From NCBI RefSeq assembly GCF_014854695.1, contig NZ_CP027557.1, forward strand, positions 2,170,001 through 2,234,000: a stretch of 64,000 nucleotides of DNA, written 5' to 3'. This DNA is from Rhodococcus rhodochrous. Its GTDB lineage: Bacteria > Actinomycetota > Actinomycetes > Mycobacteriales > Mycobacteriaceae. The notes beneath the pieces are model-generated. The model was not told the origin of the DNA. It searched no databases and saw nothing but the letters and a program-made list of their open reading frames with translations. Below, piece by piece: positions 55,586-64,000 of the stretch. The position numbers were made by a program, and so were the translations under genes. The stretch's first letter is position 1. The number at the start of each line of letters is the position of its first letter.

Positions 55586-56544
55586 GGCCTCAGTCCCGTC
55601 GTGATGACGTCGATGTCGTGTCGGAGCAGATCGAGGTAGGTGGGGACGGGGCCGTCCGCCTCGGAGAGCGAGTCGACGTAGAGGATTCCGCCGAATTCCG
55701 TTCCGGTGTCGGCCGCGACCTGCCTTTGCGCCTTGTCCGAGACGGTCGATTCGCAGAACACCGCCGGCACCTCGTTGGTGCGCACGAAGTCGACGGTCCG
55801 GGCGATCTGCTGGGGGGTGCCCTGCTGGTCGGAGTTCACCGGCCACAGATAGGCCTCCTGCAGCCCGGCATCCCGGGCGAGATAACTGAACGCGCCCTCA
55901 CAGGTGACGAGTGCGCGCCGGTTGGCAGGGATGCCGTCGAGGGCGGTGACGAGTTCGGTGTGGAGAGCGTCGAGTTCGGCCTTGTACGCCTCGGCGTGGG
56001 CCGCGAAGGCGTCCGCGTGCTCGGGGGCGAGGTCGGCCAGTGCCGCGGCGATGTTGTCGACGTAGACGCGGGCGGCGAGTGGGGACATCCAGGCGTGGGG
56101 GTTGTAGGGGCCCGTCATCGCGCCCTCACCGATCGGCAGTGGGTCCACACCGTCGCTCACGACCACGTGCTCGGCGTCGACGTCGGCGACGAACTGTTCG
56201 AACCACCGCTCGAGACCGAGTCCGTTGTCGAGGACGAGGTCGGCCTCGGTCGCGAATCGCAGGTCGCCCGGAGTGGGCTCGTAGCCGTGGACCTCGGCGC
56301 CGGGCTTGGTGATGGACTCGACCCGCACGTGGTCGCCGCCGACGTTGCGTGCCATGTCGGCGAGGACGGTGAAGGTGGTCAGGACCAGGGGCCGATCGTC
56401 GGCGGAACCGGTGGTCGAACACGCCGCGAGGGCGGCGGCGCAGGCCGTGGCCGCGAGGGCGGCGATCATGCGACCGGCACGGGAACGTACGGACCGTGTT
56501 CTGTGGGCTCTCGACGAAAAGTTCGGCACACCGAAATTATGCAT
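55582..56544 (-). CDS. Manganese-binding ABC transporter lipoprotein (PsaA/MntA type)
   Basis: A 320-residue cluster A-I binding protein. The signal peptide ends in ALAAC with C42 as lipid site. The four metal ligands align as H86 (EVHGYEP), H150 (NPHAWMS), E216 (CEGAFSY) and D291 (YVDSLSE). Glutamate rather than histidine at the third position is typical of Mn2+ (PsaA, MntC) as against Zn2+ (ZnuA) proteins. It is the first gene of the operon. The start at ATG 56544 places 25 residues before the hydrophobic core; ATG 56469 is possible. Confidence 0.9.
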   Translation of the reverse strand: MHNFGVPNFSSRAHRTRSVRSRAGRMIAALAATACAAALAACSTTGSADDRPLVLTTFTVLADMARNVGGDHVRVESITKPGAEVHGYEPTPGDLRFATEADLVLDNGLGLERWFEQFVADVDAEHVVVSDGVDPLPIGEGAMTGPYNPHAWMSPLAARVYVDNIAAALADLAPEHADAFAAHAEAYKAELDALHTELVTALDGIPANRRALVTCEGAFSYLARDAGLQEAYLWPVNSDQQGTPQQIARTVDFVRTNEVPAVFCESTVSDKAQRQVAADTGTEFGGILYVDSLSEADGPVPTYLDLLRHDIDVITTGLRP

Positions 56545-56615
56545 TCGCTAAGCCGTCACCGTCATGTGGGGCGCGCCGGGAGCCATCCGGGCGTGCCCGA
56601 CCCGCTCACGGGCCG

Positions 56616-56621
56616 TAGGCT
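56616..56621 (+). promoter_or_regulatory. -10 box for leaderless ribF
   Basis: TAGGCT ends 6 bases before GTG 56628, with GCCGAT between and no ribosome binding site. Confidence 0.4.
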
Positions 56622-56627
56622 GCCGAT

Positions 56628-57596
56628 GTGCAGAGATGGCGAGGTCTGGACGAAATTCCTGCGGACTGGGGTCGGTGTGTACTCACGATCGGCGTGTTCG
56701 ACGGCGTACACCGCGGCCATCAGCAGCTCATAGCGCGTGCCGTCGAGGCCGCGCGGGCACGCGGTGTGGCCGCCGTGCTCATGACCTTCGATCCCCACCC
56801 CATGGAGGTGGTCCGCCCGGGCAGCCACCCGGCGCAGCTGACCACCCTCGCGCGACGCGCCGAGCTCGCCGAGGAACTCGGTATCGACGTCTTCTGCGTC
56901 ATGCCGTTCACCCCGGAATTCATGAAGCTCTCACCGGAGCGGTACGCCCACGAGATCCTCGTCGAGCGACTGCACGTGGCCGAGGTGGTCGTGGGGGAGA
57001 ACTTCACCTTCGGGAAGAAGGCGGCCGGCACCGTCGACATGCTCCGCTCGATCGGTGAGCGCTTCGGGTTCGCGGTGCAGGGGCTCACGCTGGTCGCCGA
57101 GCACGCCGTGACGTTCTCGTCGACCTACATCCGTTCGTGCGTCGACGCCGGGGACGTCGTCGCGGCCGCGGACGCACTCGGGCGCCCGCACCGGGTCGAG
57201 GGCGTGGTCGTGCACGGCGACGGTCGCGGTCGCGGACTCGGATTCCCGACCGCCAACGTCGCACCGCCGATCTACGCGGCGATCCCCGCCGACGGCGTGT
57301 ACGCGGCCTGGTTCACGGTGCTCGACTCCGGTTCGCCCGTCGAGGGACTCACGGCCGGTCAGCGTTACCTTGCGGCCGTGTCGGTGGGCACCAATCCGAC
57401 CTTCTCCGGACGCAAGCGCACGGTCGAGGCGTTCGTCCTCGACGAGAAGGCCGATCTCTACGGCCAGCACGTGGCGGTCGACTTCGTCGAGCGGCTGCGG
57501 GGCATGGAGAAGTTCGATTCGGTCGAGGCGCTCATCTCCGCGATGCACCGCGACGCCGAACGAGCGCGAGAGGTTCTCACGAAGACTCCCCAGTGA
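56628..57596 (+). CDS. ribF: Bifunctional riboflavin kinase / FAD synthetase
   Basis: A 322-residue enzyme that makes FMN and FAD from riboflavin. The N-terminal adenylyltransferase has TIGVFDGVHRGHQQLI, TFDPHPMEVV and FSSTYIRS. The C-terminal kinase has GRGRGLGFPTANV and VGTNPTFSGRKRTVEAFVLD. GTG 56628 fits the usual N-terminus (QRWRGLDEIP). Position between mntR and rpsO matches mycobacteria. Confidence 0.97.
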   Translation: MQRWRGLDEIPADWGRCVLTIGVFDGVHRGHQQLIARAVEAARARGVAAVLMTFDPHPMEVVRPGSHPAQLTTLARRAELAEELGIDVFCVMPFTPEFMKLSPERYAHEILVERLHVAEVVVGENFTFGKKAAGTVDMLRSIGERFGFAVQGLTLVAEHAVTFSSTYIRSCVDAGDVVAAADALGRPHRVEGVVVHGDGRGRGLGFPTANVAPPIYAAIPADGVYAAWFTVLDSGSPVEGLTAGQRYLAAVSVGTNPTFSGRKRTVEAFVLDEKADLYGQHVAVDFVERLRGMEKFDSVEALISAMHRDAERAREVLTKTPQ

Positions 57597-57723
57597 TGCC
57601 GACTCCCGAGTGACACCGACTCCCGGATGACGTGGGCGTCACTCGAGCGGCCGGTGTCGTCCGAACGAACGAAACTGCGAGTTCGGTACGAAAAAGATCT
57701 TGTCCGCCGTCACAATCGGCTAC

Positions 57724-59142
57724 ATGCTTTTTCGAGAGTGGAGGTCCGCGCGCCTTTCGTGGGTCGATGCGGGTAACTACTTTCAGTCGATCCCGGGACG
57801 GCCCACCGATTGGTGGTCGTTCGCCGTGTTCTCCGAGGACCGGGGGCGCACCCCGGACCGCGGGTCGATTCTGTCGTTCTTCGACTCTCGCATGCACCTG
57901 GTCAGCGCTCTGGCACGTCGGATCGCCGACGCGCCCGGCTCACTGGACTATCCCTACTGGGTGAAGGCCGACCTCGCCGTCGACGACGTGGTCACCGTCC
58001 ACGACGCGCGCAGCTCCACCTTCGAGGACTGGCTCGGGTCGGTGGCGCGACTGTCCGCCGACGGCGTCGACGCCGCCCGGTGCCCGTGGCAGGTGCACGT
58101 CTTCCCGGGCGTCCCCGATCCGGACGAGCCCGGCGCGACCGTCACCGTCGCCGCGATCCAGGCGAGCCACGCCATGCTCGTCGGTTCCTCCGCCCGGGGG
58201 CTCCTCGAAGCCCTGTTCGGCGAGGAGAGCCGGCCGCTGGAGGTCGACGGTCTCGCGCCGCCCGCCGGCACCACACATCCCGTCGCGGCCACGACACACG
58301 GCATCGCCCGTCTCGCGATTTGGCCGGTCGTCGCGCTCGGCGTCCTCGTGCGAGCGAATCTGGAGGCGCGTCGTCGCCGTCAGGATCCGCTGCCCGGAAC
58401 GGTCGGCGCCGATCCCACGCCGGACACGTCCGCTGTCGCGCAGACGAACCGCCGGGTCATCCGCATCCTGCGGCCCGACCTGTCGGCGCTGGCCGGACGA
58501 TCGTGGACGGTGACCGCCCTCGGCCTGACGGCGGTGTCGCTCGCGATGGAGCGCTATTACCGCGAGCGCGGGGAGGATCTGCCCTCGGAGTACGCGGCGG
58601 TGCCCGTGGCGCTCGGCGAGTCGGCGGCCGGACTCGGGGTGAACCGCGTCGCGGGCGGTCTGGTCCCCCTGCACGTCGAGATCCCCGAACCTGCGCAGCG
58701 TGCCGCGACGATCGCCGACTCCCTCGCGCGCGAACGGGCCCGCGTCGACTCGGCGGAGAGCATCGACGCGATGCACCGCACGGGCGCAGCGCCCTATCCG
58801 GTCTTCCGGCGTGTCTCCCGCGCGCTGGCACACGCGCTCGCGTCCGGAGCGGTCCCCGGCGTCGCGACGGCGCTCAGCAGCGTCAACTGCGGTGCGGACG
58901 TGCGGTGGTCGGTGCCGTGGGGGCACCTGAAGTTCGTCGCCGGTGTGCAGGCCCTCGTGCCGCGTGTCGACTTCATGCACACCTTCGCGCGGGCGGGGGA
59001 TGCCTTCGCGGTCACGGTCCTGGCCCCGGCACGGGACGACCTCCGTCCCGACCGCGACATCGACCGGTACGTCGAGCTGCTCGACCAGGGTTTCGCCGAG
59101 GTGTCCGCCGCGGTGGGCCGCGCAGGTGCCGGCCGGCGCTGA
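57724..59142 (+). CDS. WS/DGAT-like acyltransferase-fold protein with altered active site
   Basis: A 472-residue protein resembling actinobacterial wax ester synthase/diacylglycerol acyltransferases. The N-terminal half has DAGNYFQSIP, DYPYWVKADLAVDDVV and WQVHVFPG. The C-terminal half has NRVAGGLVPLHVEIPEPAQRA and SSVNCGADVRWSVPWG, close to the usual NVPGP-type region. The catalytic HHxxxDG motif is reduced to SHAMLVG, so the first His and the Asp are missing and only the second His remains. ATG 57724 was chosen; a TTG lies 24 bases upstream. It is flanked by ribF and rpsO, an unusual place for such a gene. Confidence 0.72.
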   Translation: MLFREWRSARLSWVDAGNYFQSIPGRPTDWWSFAVFSEDRGRTPDRGSILSFFDSRMHLVSALARRIADAPGSLDYPYWVKADLAVDDVVTVHDARSSTFEDWLGSVARLSADGVDAARCPWQVHVFPGVPDPDEPGATVTVAAIQASHAMLVGSSARGLLEALFGEESRPLEVDGLAPPAGTTHPVAATTHGIARLAIWPVVALGVLVRANLEARRRRQDPLPGTVGADPTPDTSAVAQTNRRVIRILRPDLSALAGRSWTVTALGLTAVSLAMERYYRERGEDLPSEYAAVPVALGESAAGLGVNRVAGGLVPLHVEIPEPAQRAATIADSLARERARVDSAESIDAMHRTGAAPYPVFRRVSRALAHALASGAVPGVATALSSVNCGADVRWSVPWGHLKFVAGVQALVPRVDFMHTFARAGDAFAVTVLAPARDDLRPDRDIDRYVELLDQGFAEVSAAVGRAGAGRR

Positions 59143-59280
59143 ACCCGATCGTGGTTCGGCGGCGGAAGCCGGCTCTGATAGGCTGGACCGTCGGTGCGCG
59201 CTGCGGTTCGCGGTGGCCGTACCGGGCGGACTCCGGTCCGTCTACCGTCACGCGGACGTCAGTTGTACAGGAGTGACCCA

Positions 59281-59550
59281 GTGGCTCTGACCACCGAACA
59301 GAAGAAGCAGATCCTCGGCGAGTACGGCCTCCACGAGACCGACACCGGTTCCCCCGAGGCGCAGGTGGCACTGCTCACCAAGCGCATCGTGGACCTCACC
59401 GAGCACCTCAAGCAGCACAAGCACGACCACCACTCCCGCCGCGGCCTGCTGCTGCTGGTCGGTCGTCGTCGCCGCCTGCTGAAGTACGTCGAGAAGGTCG
59501 ACGTCGAGCGTTACCGCTCGCTCATCCAGCGTCTGGGTCTGCGTCGCTGA
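59281..59550 (+). CDS. rpsO: 30S ribosomal protein S15
   Basis: An 89-residue S15, exactly the normal length. The S15 signature [35 protein letters not shown] and [12 protein letters not shown] are intact. GTG 59281 follows CAGGAG. S15 binds the central domain of 16S rRNA. rpsO-pnp is a conserved pair. Confidence 0.98.
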   Translation: MALTTEQKKQILGEYGLHETDTGSPEAQVALLTKRIVDLTEHLKQHKHDHHSRRGLLLLVGRRRRLLKYVEKVDVERYRSLIQRLGLRR

Positions 59551-59874
59551 CGCGGACACGACACGACCTGATCTGCATTCGCTGATCTTTTCCGGCAGCC
59601 GACGGGGTACCCACTACACTGGGCCTCGTTGGCTGTCGGTGTTTGTGCCGGTTCGGCCGGCGACTTCCATCGCCTCCAATGGTGATGATCCGTATGCACC
59701 GACGGTGTCGGTCCTCGGTAGTGACCTTCCGGTCCCGTCGGGTGTCGTATCCCGAATCCGCCGGAGGGTTTCGATCGACGACCGCCTCCGTGAGTCGGTG
59801 CGCAGCCGCGGCCACGGGGGTCGCGGCGCCCGCGCGGGTACGGCGAAGACGAAGAGGGAAGAGAAGACATACAG
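59551..59874 (+). promoter_or_regulatory. rpsO-pnp intergenic leader
   Basis: These 324 bases hold no assigned gene. A good -10 box, TACACT at 59615-59620, suggests a pnp promoter with a leader of roughly 250 bases. In other bacteria pnp leaders are cleaved by RNase III and bound by PNPase for autoregulation; whether that happens here is unknown. A 79-codon GTG-initiated frame runs from 59639 to 59878 and overlaps the pnp start by ATGA, but its arginine-rich composition looks non-coding. Confidence 0.45.
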
Positions 59875-62160
59875 ATGACAAGCACTACCGCAGTCGAGAT
59901 CGACGAAGGGGTCTACGAGACCACCGCGACGCTCGACAACGGTGCCTACGGCACCCGCACCATCCGTTTCGAGACCGGCCGCCTCGCACGCCAGGCCGCC
60001 GGTTCGGTCGTCGCCTATCTCGACGACGAGACCATGCTGCTCTCGGCTACCAGCGCCTCGAAGCAGCCCAAGGACCAGTTCGACTTCTTCCCGCTGACGG
60101 TGGACGTCGAGGAGCGCATGTACGCCGCGGGTCGCATCCCCGGCTCGTTCTTCCGTCGTGAGGGACGCCCCTCCACCGACGCGATCCTGACCTGCCGTCT
60201 GATCGACCGGCCGCTGCGCCCGTCCTTCGTCGACGGTCTGCGCAACGAGATCCAGGTCGTCGTCACGGTTCTGAGCCTGAACCCGAACGACCTCTACGAC
60301 GTCGTCGCGATCAACGCCGCGTCGGCCTCCACCCAGCTCGCCGGCCTGCCGTTCTCCGGCCCGGTCGGTGGCGTGCGTGTCGCGCTCATCGTCTCCGACG
60401 ACAACAAGTCGGGCCAGTGGGTCGCGTTCCCGACCGTCGAGCAGCTCGAGAACGCCGTCTTCGACATGGTCGTCGCCGGTCGCATCGTCGGTGGGGGAGA
60501 CAACCCCGACACCGCCGACGTCGCGATCATGATGGTCGAGGCCGAGGCGACCGAGAACGTCATCGCCCTCGTCGACGGTGGCGCCCAGGCGCCCACCGAG
60601 ACCGTCGTGGCCGAGGGCCTCGAGGCAGCGAAGCCGTTCATCGCCCGCCTGTGCATCGCGCAGCAGCAGCTCGCCGCTGCCTCCGCGAAGCCCACCGGCG
60701 ATTTCCCGCTGTTCCCGCCCTACCAGGACGACGTCTACGCCGCGGTCGAGTCCGCTGCGTCTGAGAAGCTCGCCGAGGCGCTCACCATCGCCGGCAAGCA
60801 GGAGCGCGACGACCGCACCGACGAGATCAAGGTCGAGGTGCTCGAGCAGGTCGCTCCGAACTTCGAGGGTCGCGAGAAGGAGATCGGCGCTGCCTTCCGC
60901 TCGCTGACCAAGAAGCTCGTGCGCCAGCGCATCCTGCGCGACCAGTTCCGCATCGACGGCCGCGGTGTCACCGACATCCGTGCCCTCTCCGCCGAGGTCG
61001 CGGTCGTTCCCCGCGCCCATGGTTCGGCGCTGTTCGAGCGCGGCGAGACCCAGATCATGGGTGTCACCACGCTCGACATGGTGAAGATGGCGCAGCAGGT
61101 CGACTCGCTCGGTCCCGAGACCAGCAAGCGCTACATGCACCACTACAACTTCCCGCCGTACTCCACCGGTGAGACCGGTCGTGTCGGCTCGCCGAAGCGT
61201 CGCGAGATCGGCCACGGTGCCCTCGCGGAGCGCGCGCTCATCCCGGTTCTGCCGAGCCAGGAGGAGTTCCCCTACGCCATCCGTCAGGTCTCCGAGGCCC
61301 TCGGCTCGAACGGCTCGACGTCCATGGGTTCGGTCTGCGCCTCGACGCTGTCGATGCTCAACGCCGGTGTGCCGCTCAAGGCCCCGGTCGCCGGTATCGC
61401 CATGGGCCTGGTCTCCGACGAGGTCGAGCTCGAGGACGGCACCCGTGAGACCCGCTACGTCGCCCTCACCGACATCCTCGGTGCGGAGGACGCGTTCGGC
61501 GACATGGACTTCAAGGTCGCCGGCACGAAGGACTTCGTGACCGCCCTGCAGCTCGACACCAAGCTCGACGGTATCCCGTCGCAGGTCCTCGCCGGTGCGC
61601 TCTCGCAGGCCCACGATGCTCGCGCCACGATCCTCGAGGTCATGGCCGAGGCCATCGACACGCCCGACGAGATGAGCGAGTTCGCTCCGCGTATCACCAC
61701 CATCAAGGTCCCGGTGGACAAGATCGGTGAGGTCATCGGCCCCAAGGGCAAGATGATCAACTCGATCACCGAGGAGACCGGCGCCAACATCTCCATCGAA
61801 GATGACGGCACCGTCTACGTCGGTGCAGCGGACGGCCCGTCCGCGCAGGCCGCGATCGACAAGATCAACGCCATCGCCAACCCGCAGCTGCCGAAGGTCG
61901 GCGAGCGCTTCCTCGGCACCGTGGTCAAGACCACGGCGTTCGGAGCGTTCGTCTCCCTGCTCCCCGGCCGCGACGGCCTGGTGCACATCAGCAAGCTCGG
62001 CAACGGCAAGCGCATCGCCAAGGTCGAGGACGTCGTGAACGTCGGTTCGAAGATCCGCGTCGAGATCGCCGACATCGACAACCGCGGCAAGATCAGCCTC
62101 GTCCCCGTCGAGGACGAGTCGGCCGAGGCCGCTGCGACCGGCGAGAACGCCGAGTCCTGA
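59875..62160 (+). CDS. pnp: Polyribonucleotide nucleotidyltransferase (PNPase)
   Basis: A 761-residue phosphorolytic 3'-5' exoribonuclease. Two RNase PH-like domains are present (first with [25 protein letters not shown] in parts, second with [15 protein letters not shown] [20 protein letters not shown] and [20 protein letters not shown]). These are joined by a helical linker and followed by KH ([18 protein letters not shown]) and S1 ([22 protein letters not shown]) domains. Length and order are normal. AGGGAAGAGAAG precedes ATG 59875. Confidence 0.97.
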   Translation: MTSTTAVEIDEGVYETTATLDNGAYGTRTIRFETGRLARQAAGSVVAYLDDETMLLSATSASKQPKDQFDFFPLTVDVEERMYAAGRIPGSFFRREGRPSTDAILTCRLIDRPLRPSFVDGLRNEIQVVVTVLSLNPNDLYDVVAINAASASTQLAGLPFSGPVGGVRVALIVSDDNKSGQWVAFPTVEQLENAVFDMVVAGRIVGGGDNPDTADVAIMMVEAEATENVIALVDGGAQAPTETVVAEGLEAAKPFIARLCIAQQQLAAASAKPTGDFPLFPPYQDDVYAAVESAASEKLAEALTIAGKQERDDRTDEIKVEVLEQVAPNFEGREKEIGAAFRSLTKKLVRQRILRDQFRIDGRGVTDIRALSAEVAVVPRAHGSALFERGETQIMGVTTLDMVKMAQQVDSLGPETSKRYMHHYNFPPYSTGETGRVGSPKRREIGHGALAERALIPVLPSQEEFPYAIRQVSEALGSNGSTSMGSVCASTLSMLNAGVPLKAPVAGIAMGLVSDEVELEDGTRETRYVALTDILGAEDAFGDMDFKVAGTKDFVTALQLDTKLDGIPSQVLAGALSQAHDARATILEVMAEAIDTPDEMSEFAPRITTIKVPVDKIGEVIGPKGKMINSITEETGANISIEDDGTVYVGAADGPSAQAAIDKINAIANPQLPKVGERFLGTVVKTTAFGAFVSLLPGRDGLVHISKLGNGKRIAKVEDVVNVGSKIRVEIADIDNRGKISLVPVEDESAEAAATGENAES

Positions 62161-62202
62161 TCACCCCACCCGCCTGCCGGTTCCCGGTGGGCGCGTGAAC
62201 CC

Positions 62203-62245
62203 CGCACCCGTGGCGCCCGACATCCGGTCGGGCACCACGGGTGCG
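62203..62245 (+). terminator. Terminator after pnp
   Basis: Arms 62203-62221 and 62227-62245 form an 18-bp stem with one internal mismatch and a 5-base loop, ending in CGTCGTTT. It lies 43 bases after the pnp stop. Confidence 0.85.
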
Positions 62246-62301
62246 TCGTTTCCGGCAGACCATGGTTACCGGGGTGCAACGGCCGGACGTCATCCGGGTG
62301 A

Positions 62302-62345
62302 GGTTCCGCCGAACCGGGTCCGGACCGCGCCCGGGAATGGTTCCC
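62302..62345. promoter_or_regulatory. Two short inverted repeats upstream of narK
   Basis: GGTTC-CGCC-GAACC at 62302-62315 and GGGAA-TGG-TTCCC at 62333-62345 lie just before the narK start at 62353. They could be operator sites for a nitrate- or oxygen-responsive regulator. Neither matches a consensus I can name with confidence. Confidence 0.3.
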
Positions 62346-62352
62346 TGAGTAT

Positions 62353-63603
62353 GTGAGAACGGCCACGCCGGCGGATCTCGGGAGGTTGCGCGGAGCGAAT
62401 CTGGCTCTGGCAACGTGGGTGTCCGCCATCAACTTCTGGGCCTGGAACATGATCGGGCCGCTGTCGACGACCTACGCCACCGACATGTCGCTCAGCAGCA
62501 CGGAAGCGTCGATGCTGGTGGCCACGCCGATCCTCGTGGGCTCCCTCGGCCGCATCGTGGTCGGGGCGATGACGGACAGGTACGGCGGACGGGCGATGTT
62601 CATCGCCGTCTCGCTGCTGTCGATCGTTCCTGTCGTCGCGGTCGGATTCGCCGCCGAGGCCGGCTCCTACCCGCTGCTCCTGGTCTGCGGGTTCTTCCTC
62701 GGCATCGCGGGCACGATCTTCGCGGTCGGGATCCCGTTCGCCAACAACTGGTACGAACCTGCCCGCCGCGGCTTCGCGACCGGCGTGTTCGGGGCGGGCA
62801 TGGTGGGCACGGCCCTGTCGGCCTTCTTCACGCCGCGCTTCGTGAACTGGTTCGGGCTGGTGCCCACCCACATCGTCGTGGCGGCCGCCCTCGCCGTGAC
62901 CGCCGTGGTGTGCATCCTGGTGATGCGCAACGCTCCCGAATTCCGTCCCAACACCGATCCGGTGCTGCCCAAGTTGACCGCCGCGGCGAAACTCGGTGTG
63001 ACCTGGGAGATGTCGTTCCTGTACGCCGTCGTGTTCGGCGGGTTCGTGGCATTCAGCAACTATCTGCCCACCTACGTCAAGACGATCTACGGCTTCTCCG
63101 CCGTCGACGCCGGTACGCGCACGGCGGGTTTCGCGCTCGCCGCGGTCCTCGCGCGGCCCGTGGGCGGAGCGCTGTCGGACCGGGTGCCGCCGAAGTACGT
63201 GGTCCTGGCCTCGTTCGCCGGTACCGCGGTGATGGCGGTGATAGCGACCTTCCAGCCCCCGCCCGACCTGTGGTCGGCGCTGACGTTCATCACGATGGCG
63301 ATCTTCCTGGGCATCGGCACCGGTGGTGTCTTCGCGTGGGTGGCGCGTCGCGCCCCGGCACACGCGGTGGGCAGTGTCACCGGCATCGTCGCCGCAGCAG
63401 GTGGGCTCGGCGGTTACTTCCCGCCCCTGGTGATGGGCGCGACCTACGACGCCGAGGGCAACGACTACACCGTCGGTCTGCTCCTGCTCGCGGCGACGGC
63501 ACTGGTGTGCCTGCTCTACACCGCATTCCGCCTGCACACCCACGAACCGCCTCCGACAGCAGCAGGATCCGGGGCCCGCGACGTACGTGAGGAGAAATCG
63601 TGA
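62353..63603 (+). CDS. narK: Nitrate/nitrite transporter, NarK family
   Basis: A 416-residue MFS transporter with 12 membrane segments. NNP-family features are the N-terminal NLALATWVSAINFWAWNMIGP (in parts), LVGSLGRIVVGAMTDRYGGR, FVAFSNYLPTYVKTIYGF and GVFAWVARRAP. The Gly-rich signature GIVAAAGGLGGYFPPL is the second nitrate-signature motif. GTG 62353 gives the normal length. The next gene, narG, overlaps its stop by four bases, linking transport to nitrate reduction. Confidence 0.94.
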   Translation: MRTATPADLGRLRGANLALATWVSAINFWAWNMIGPLSTTYATDMSLSSTEASMLVATPILVGSLGRIVVGAMTDRYGGRAMFIAVSLLSIVPVVAVGFAAEAGSYPLLLVCGFFLGIAGTIFAVGIPFANNWYEPARRGFATGVFGAGMVGTALSAFFTPRFVNWFGLVPTHIVVAAALAVTAVVCILVMRNAPEFRPNTDPVLPKLTAAAKLGVTWEMSFLYAVVFGGFVAFSNYLPTYVKTIYGFSAVDAGTRTAGFALAAVLARPVGGALSDRVPPKYVVLASFAGTAVMAVIATFQPPPDLWSALTFITMAIFLGIGTGGVFAWVARRAPAHAVGSVTGIVAAAGGLGGYFPPLVMGATYDAEGNDYTVGLLLLAATALVCLLYTAFRLHTHEPPPTAAGSGARDVREEKS

Positions 63604-64000
63604 CGGACACCGCCGGAATCGGGAACCGGATCGAGGAACTGCTCGTGCGCAGCGGACGGTTTTTCACCTCCGGCGAGCAGTCCGACGACACACGCACGGT
63701 CACGCGGCGCGGTGGCCGAGAAGGCGACATCTTCTACCGGGACCGCTGGAGCCACGACAAGGTCGTCCGCTCCACACACGGGGTGAACTGCACCGGTTCG
63801 TGTTCGTGGAAGATCTACGTCAAGGACGGCATCATCACCTGGGAGACCCAGGAAACCGACTATCCGACAGTCGGGCCCGACCGTCCCGAGTACGAACCGC
63901 GTGGGTGCCCGCGCGGCGCGGCCTTCTCCTGGTACACCTACTCGCCGACGCGCGTGCGCTATCCGTACGCGCGCGGGCTGCTCGTCGAGATGTACCGGGA
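63600..64000 (+). CDS. narG: Respiratory nitrate reductase alpha subunit, N-terminal part
   Basis: The frame opens at GTG 63600, overlapping the narK stop (GTGA), behind GAGGAG, and runs off the right edge after about 133 codons. The FS0 iron-sulfur ligands are visible as HGVNCTGSC (His, then two Cys) and a later Cys in EPRGCPRGAAFSWY. The N-terminus FFTSGEQSDDTRTVTRRGG and WSHDKVVRSTHG match NarG. The molybdopterin domain is outside the window. narH, narJ and narI would be expected downstream. Confidence 0.95.
   Translation, partial: MTDTAGIGNRIEELLVRSGRFFTSGEQSDDTRTVTRRGGREGDIFYRDRWSHDKVVRSTHGVNCTGSCSWKIYVKDGIITWETQETDYPTVGPDRPEYEPRGCPRGAAFSWYTYSPTRVRYPYARGLLVEMYR

Noticed and set aside
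59639-59878. A 79-codon leader peptide gene before pnp
   Set aside because: Composition is arginine-rich and no ribosome binding site or domain is present; kept only as a finding about the leader because of the ATGA overlap.

Overview
The window is a gene-dense, high-GC actinobacterial chromosome segment. Gene content and order closely follow the rpsB to pnp part of mycobacterial genomes: rpsB-tsf, pyrH-frr-cdsA-rlmN, dxr-rip1-ispG, map, mtr, mqo, cysG, proS, rimP-nusA-ylxR-infB-rbfA-nrnA, truB, mntR, ribF, rpsO-pnp. Mycothione reductase, an IdeR/DtxR-type iron box, a PptT-type phosphopantetheinyl transferase and a wax ester synthase-like protein point to a mycolic-acid actinomycete. Rhodococcus is the most likely genus; this is inferred from gene content, not from a database search.

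Layout. 1-6185: the end of a MinD-like gene, an M23 peptidase, then the translation and envelope block rpsB, tsf, pyrH, frr, cdsA and a methyltransferase. 6192-15146: a CitE-like lyase, rlmN, the dxr-rip1-ispG-GNAT block (MEP isoprenoid pathway plus site-2 protease) and a penicillin-binding lipoprotein. 15149-24643: accessory modules with local regulators. These are a MarR/MFS pair around a perfect AT-rich palindrome, a LuxR regulator with an amino-acid permease opposite an acyl-CoA synthetase, map, and a GntR-ABC operon with its own inverted-repeat operator. 24719-33616: mycothione reductase with a coupled hydrolase, mqo, cysG, an EfpA-like exporter, a FUSC protein and yaaA. 33646-40925: proS, then an iron-box-controlled FecBCD-type transporter operon carrying three uncharacterised genes, then an O-methyltransferase split by an in-frame stop. 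40948-53178: the nusA-infB transcription/translation operon, nrnA, a MATE exporter with a repeat-encoded N-terminus, a phosphoesterase, pptT and truB. 53185-62160: a manganese ABC transporter operon with its MntR regulator, ribF, a WS/DGAT-like gene, rpsO and pnp. 62353-64000: narK and the start of narG.

Most genes sit in tight operons with ATGA/GTGA overlaps. Several promoter-proximal genes have a TANNNT-like -10 box only 6-9 bases before the start codon and no convincing Shine-Dalgarno sequence, so they are probably leaderless. No tRNA, rRNA, insertion sequence, prophage or CRISPR array was seen.

The least explained part is the operon at 35463-40240. A good IdeR box precedes a single-permease iron/siderophore-type ABC transporter. 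It is followed, with 4-base overlaps, by two diverged tandem paralogues that look like glutamine-amidotransferase-fold proteins without the catalytic cysteine, and by a protein resembling FmdE that lacks the metal-binding cysteine. This is the best candidate in the window for an undescribed metal-acquisition or metal-processing system.
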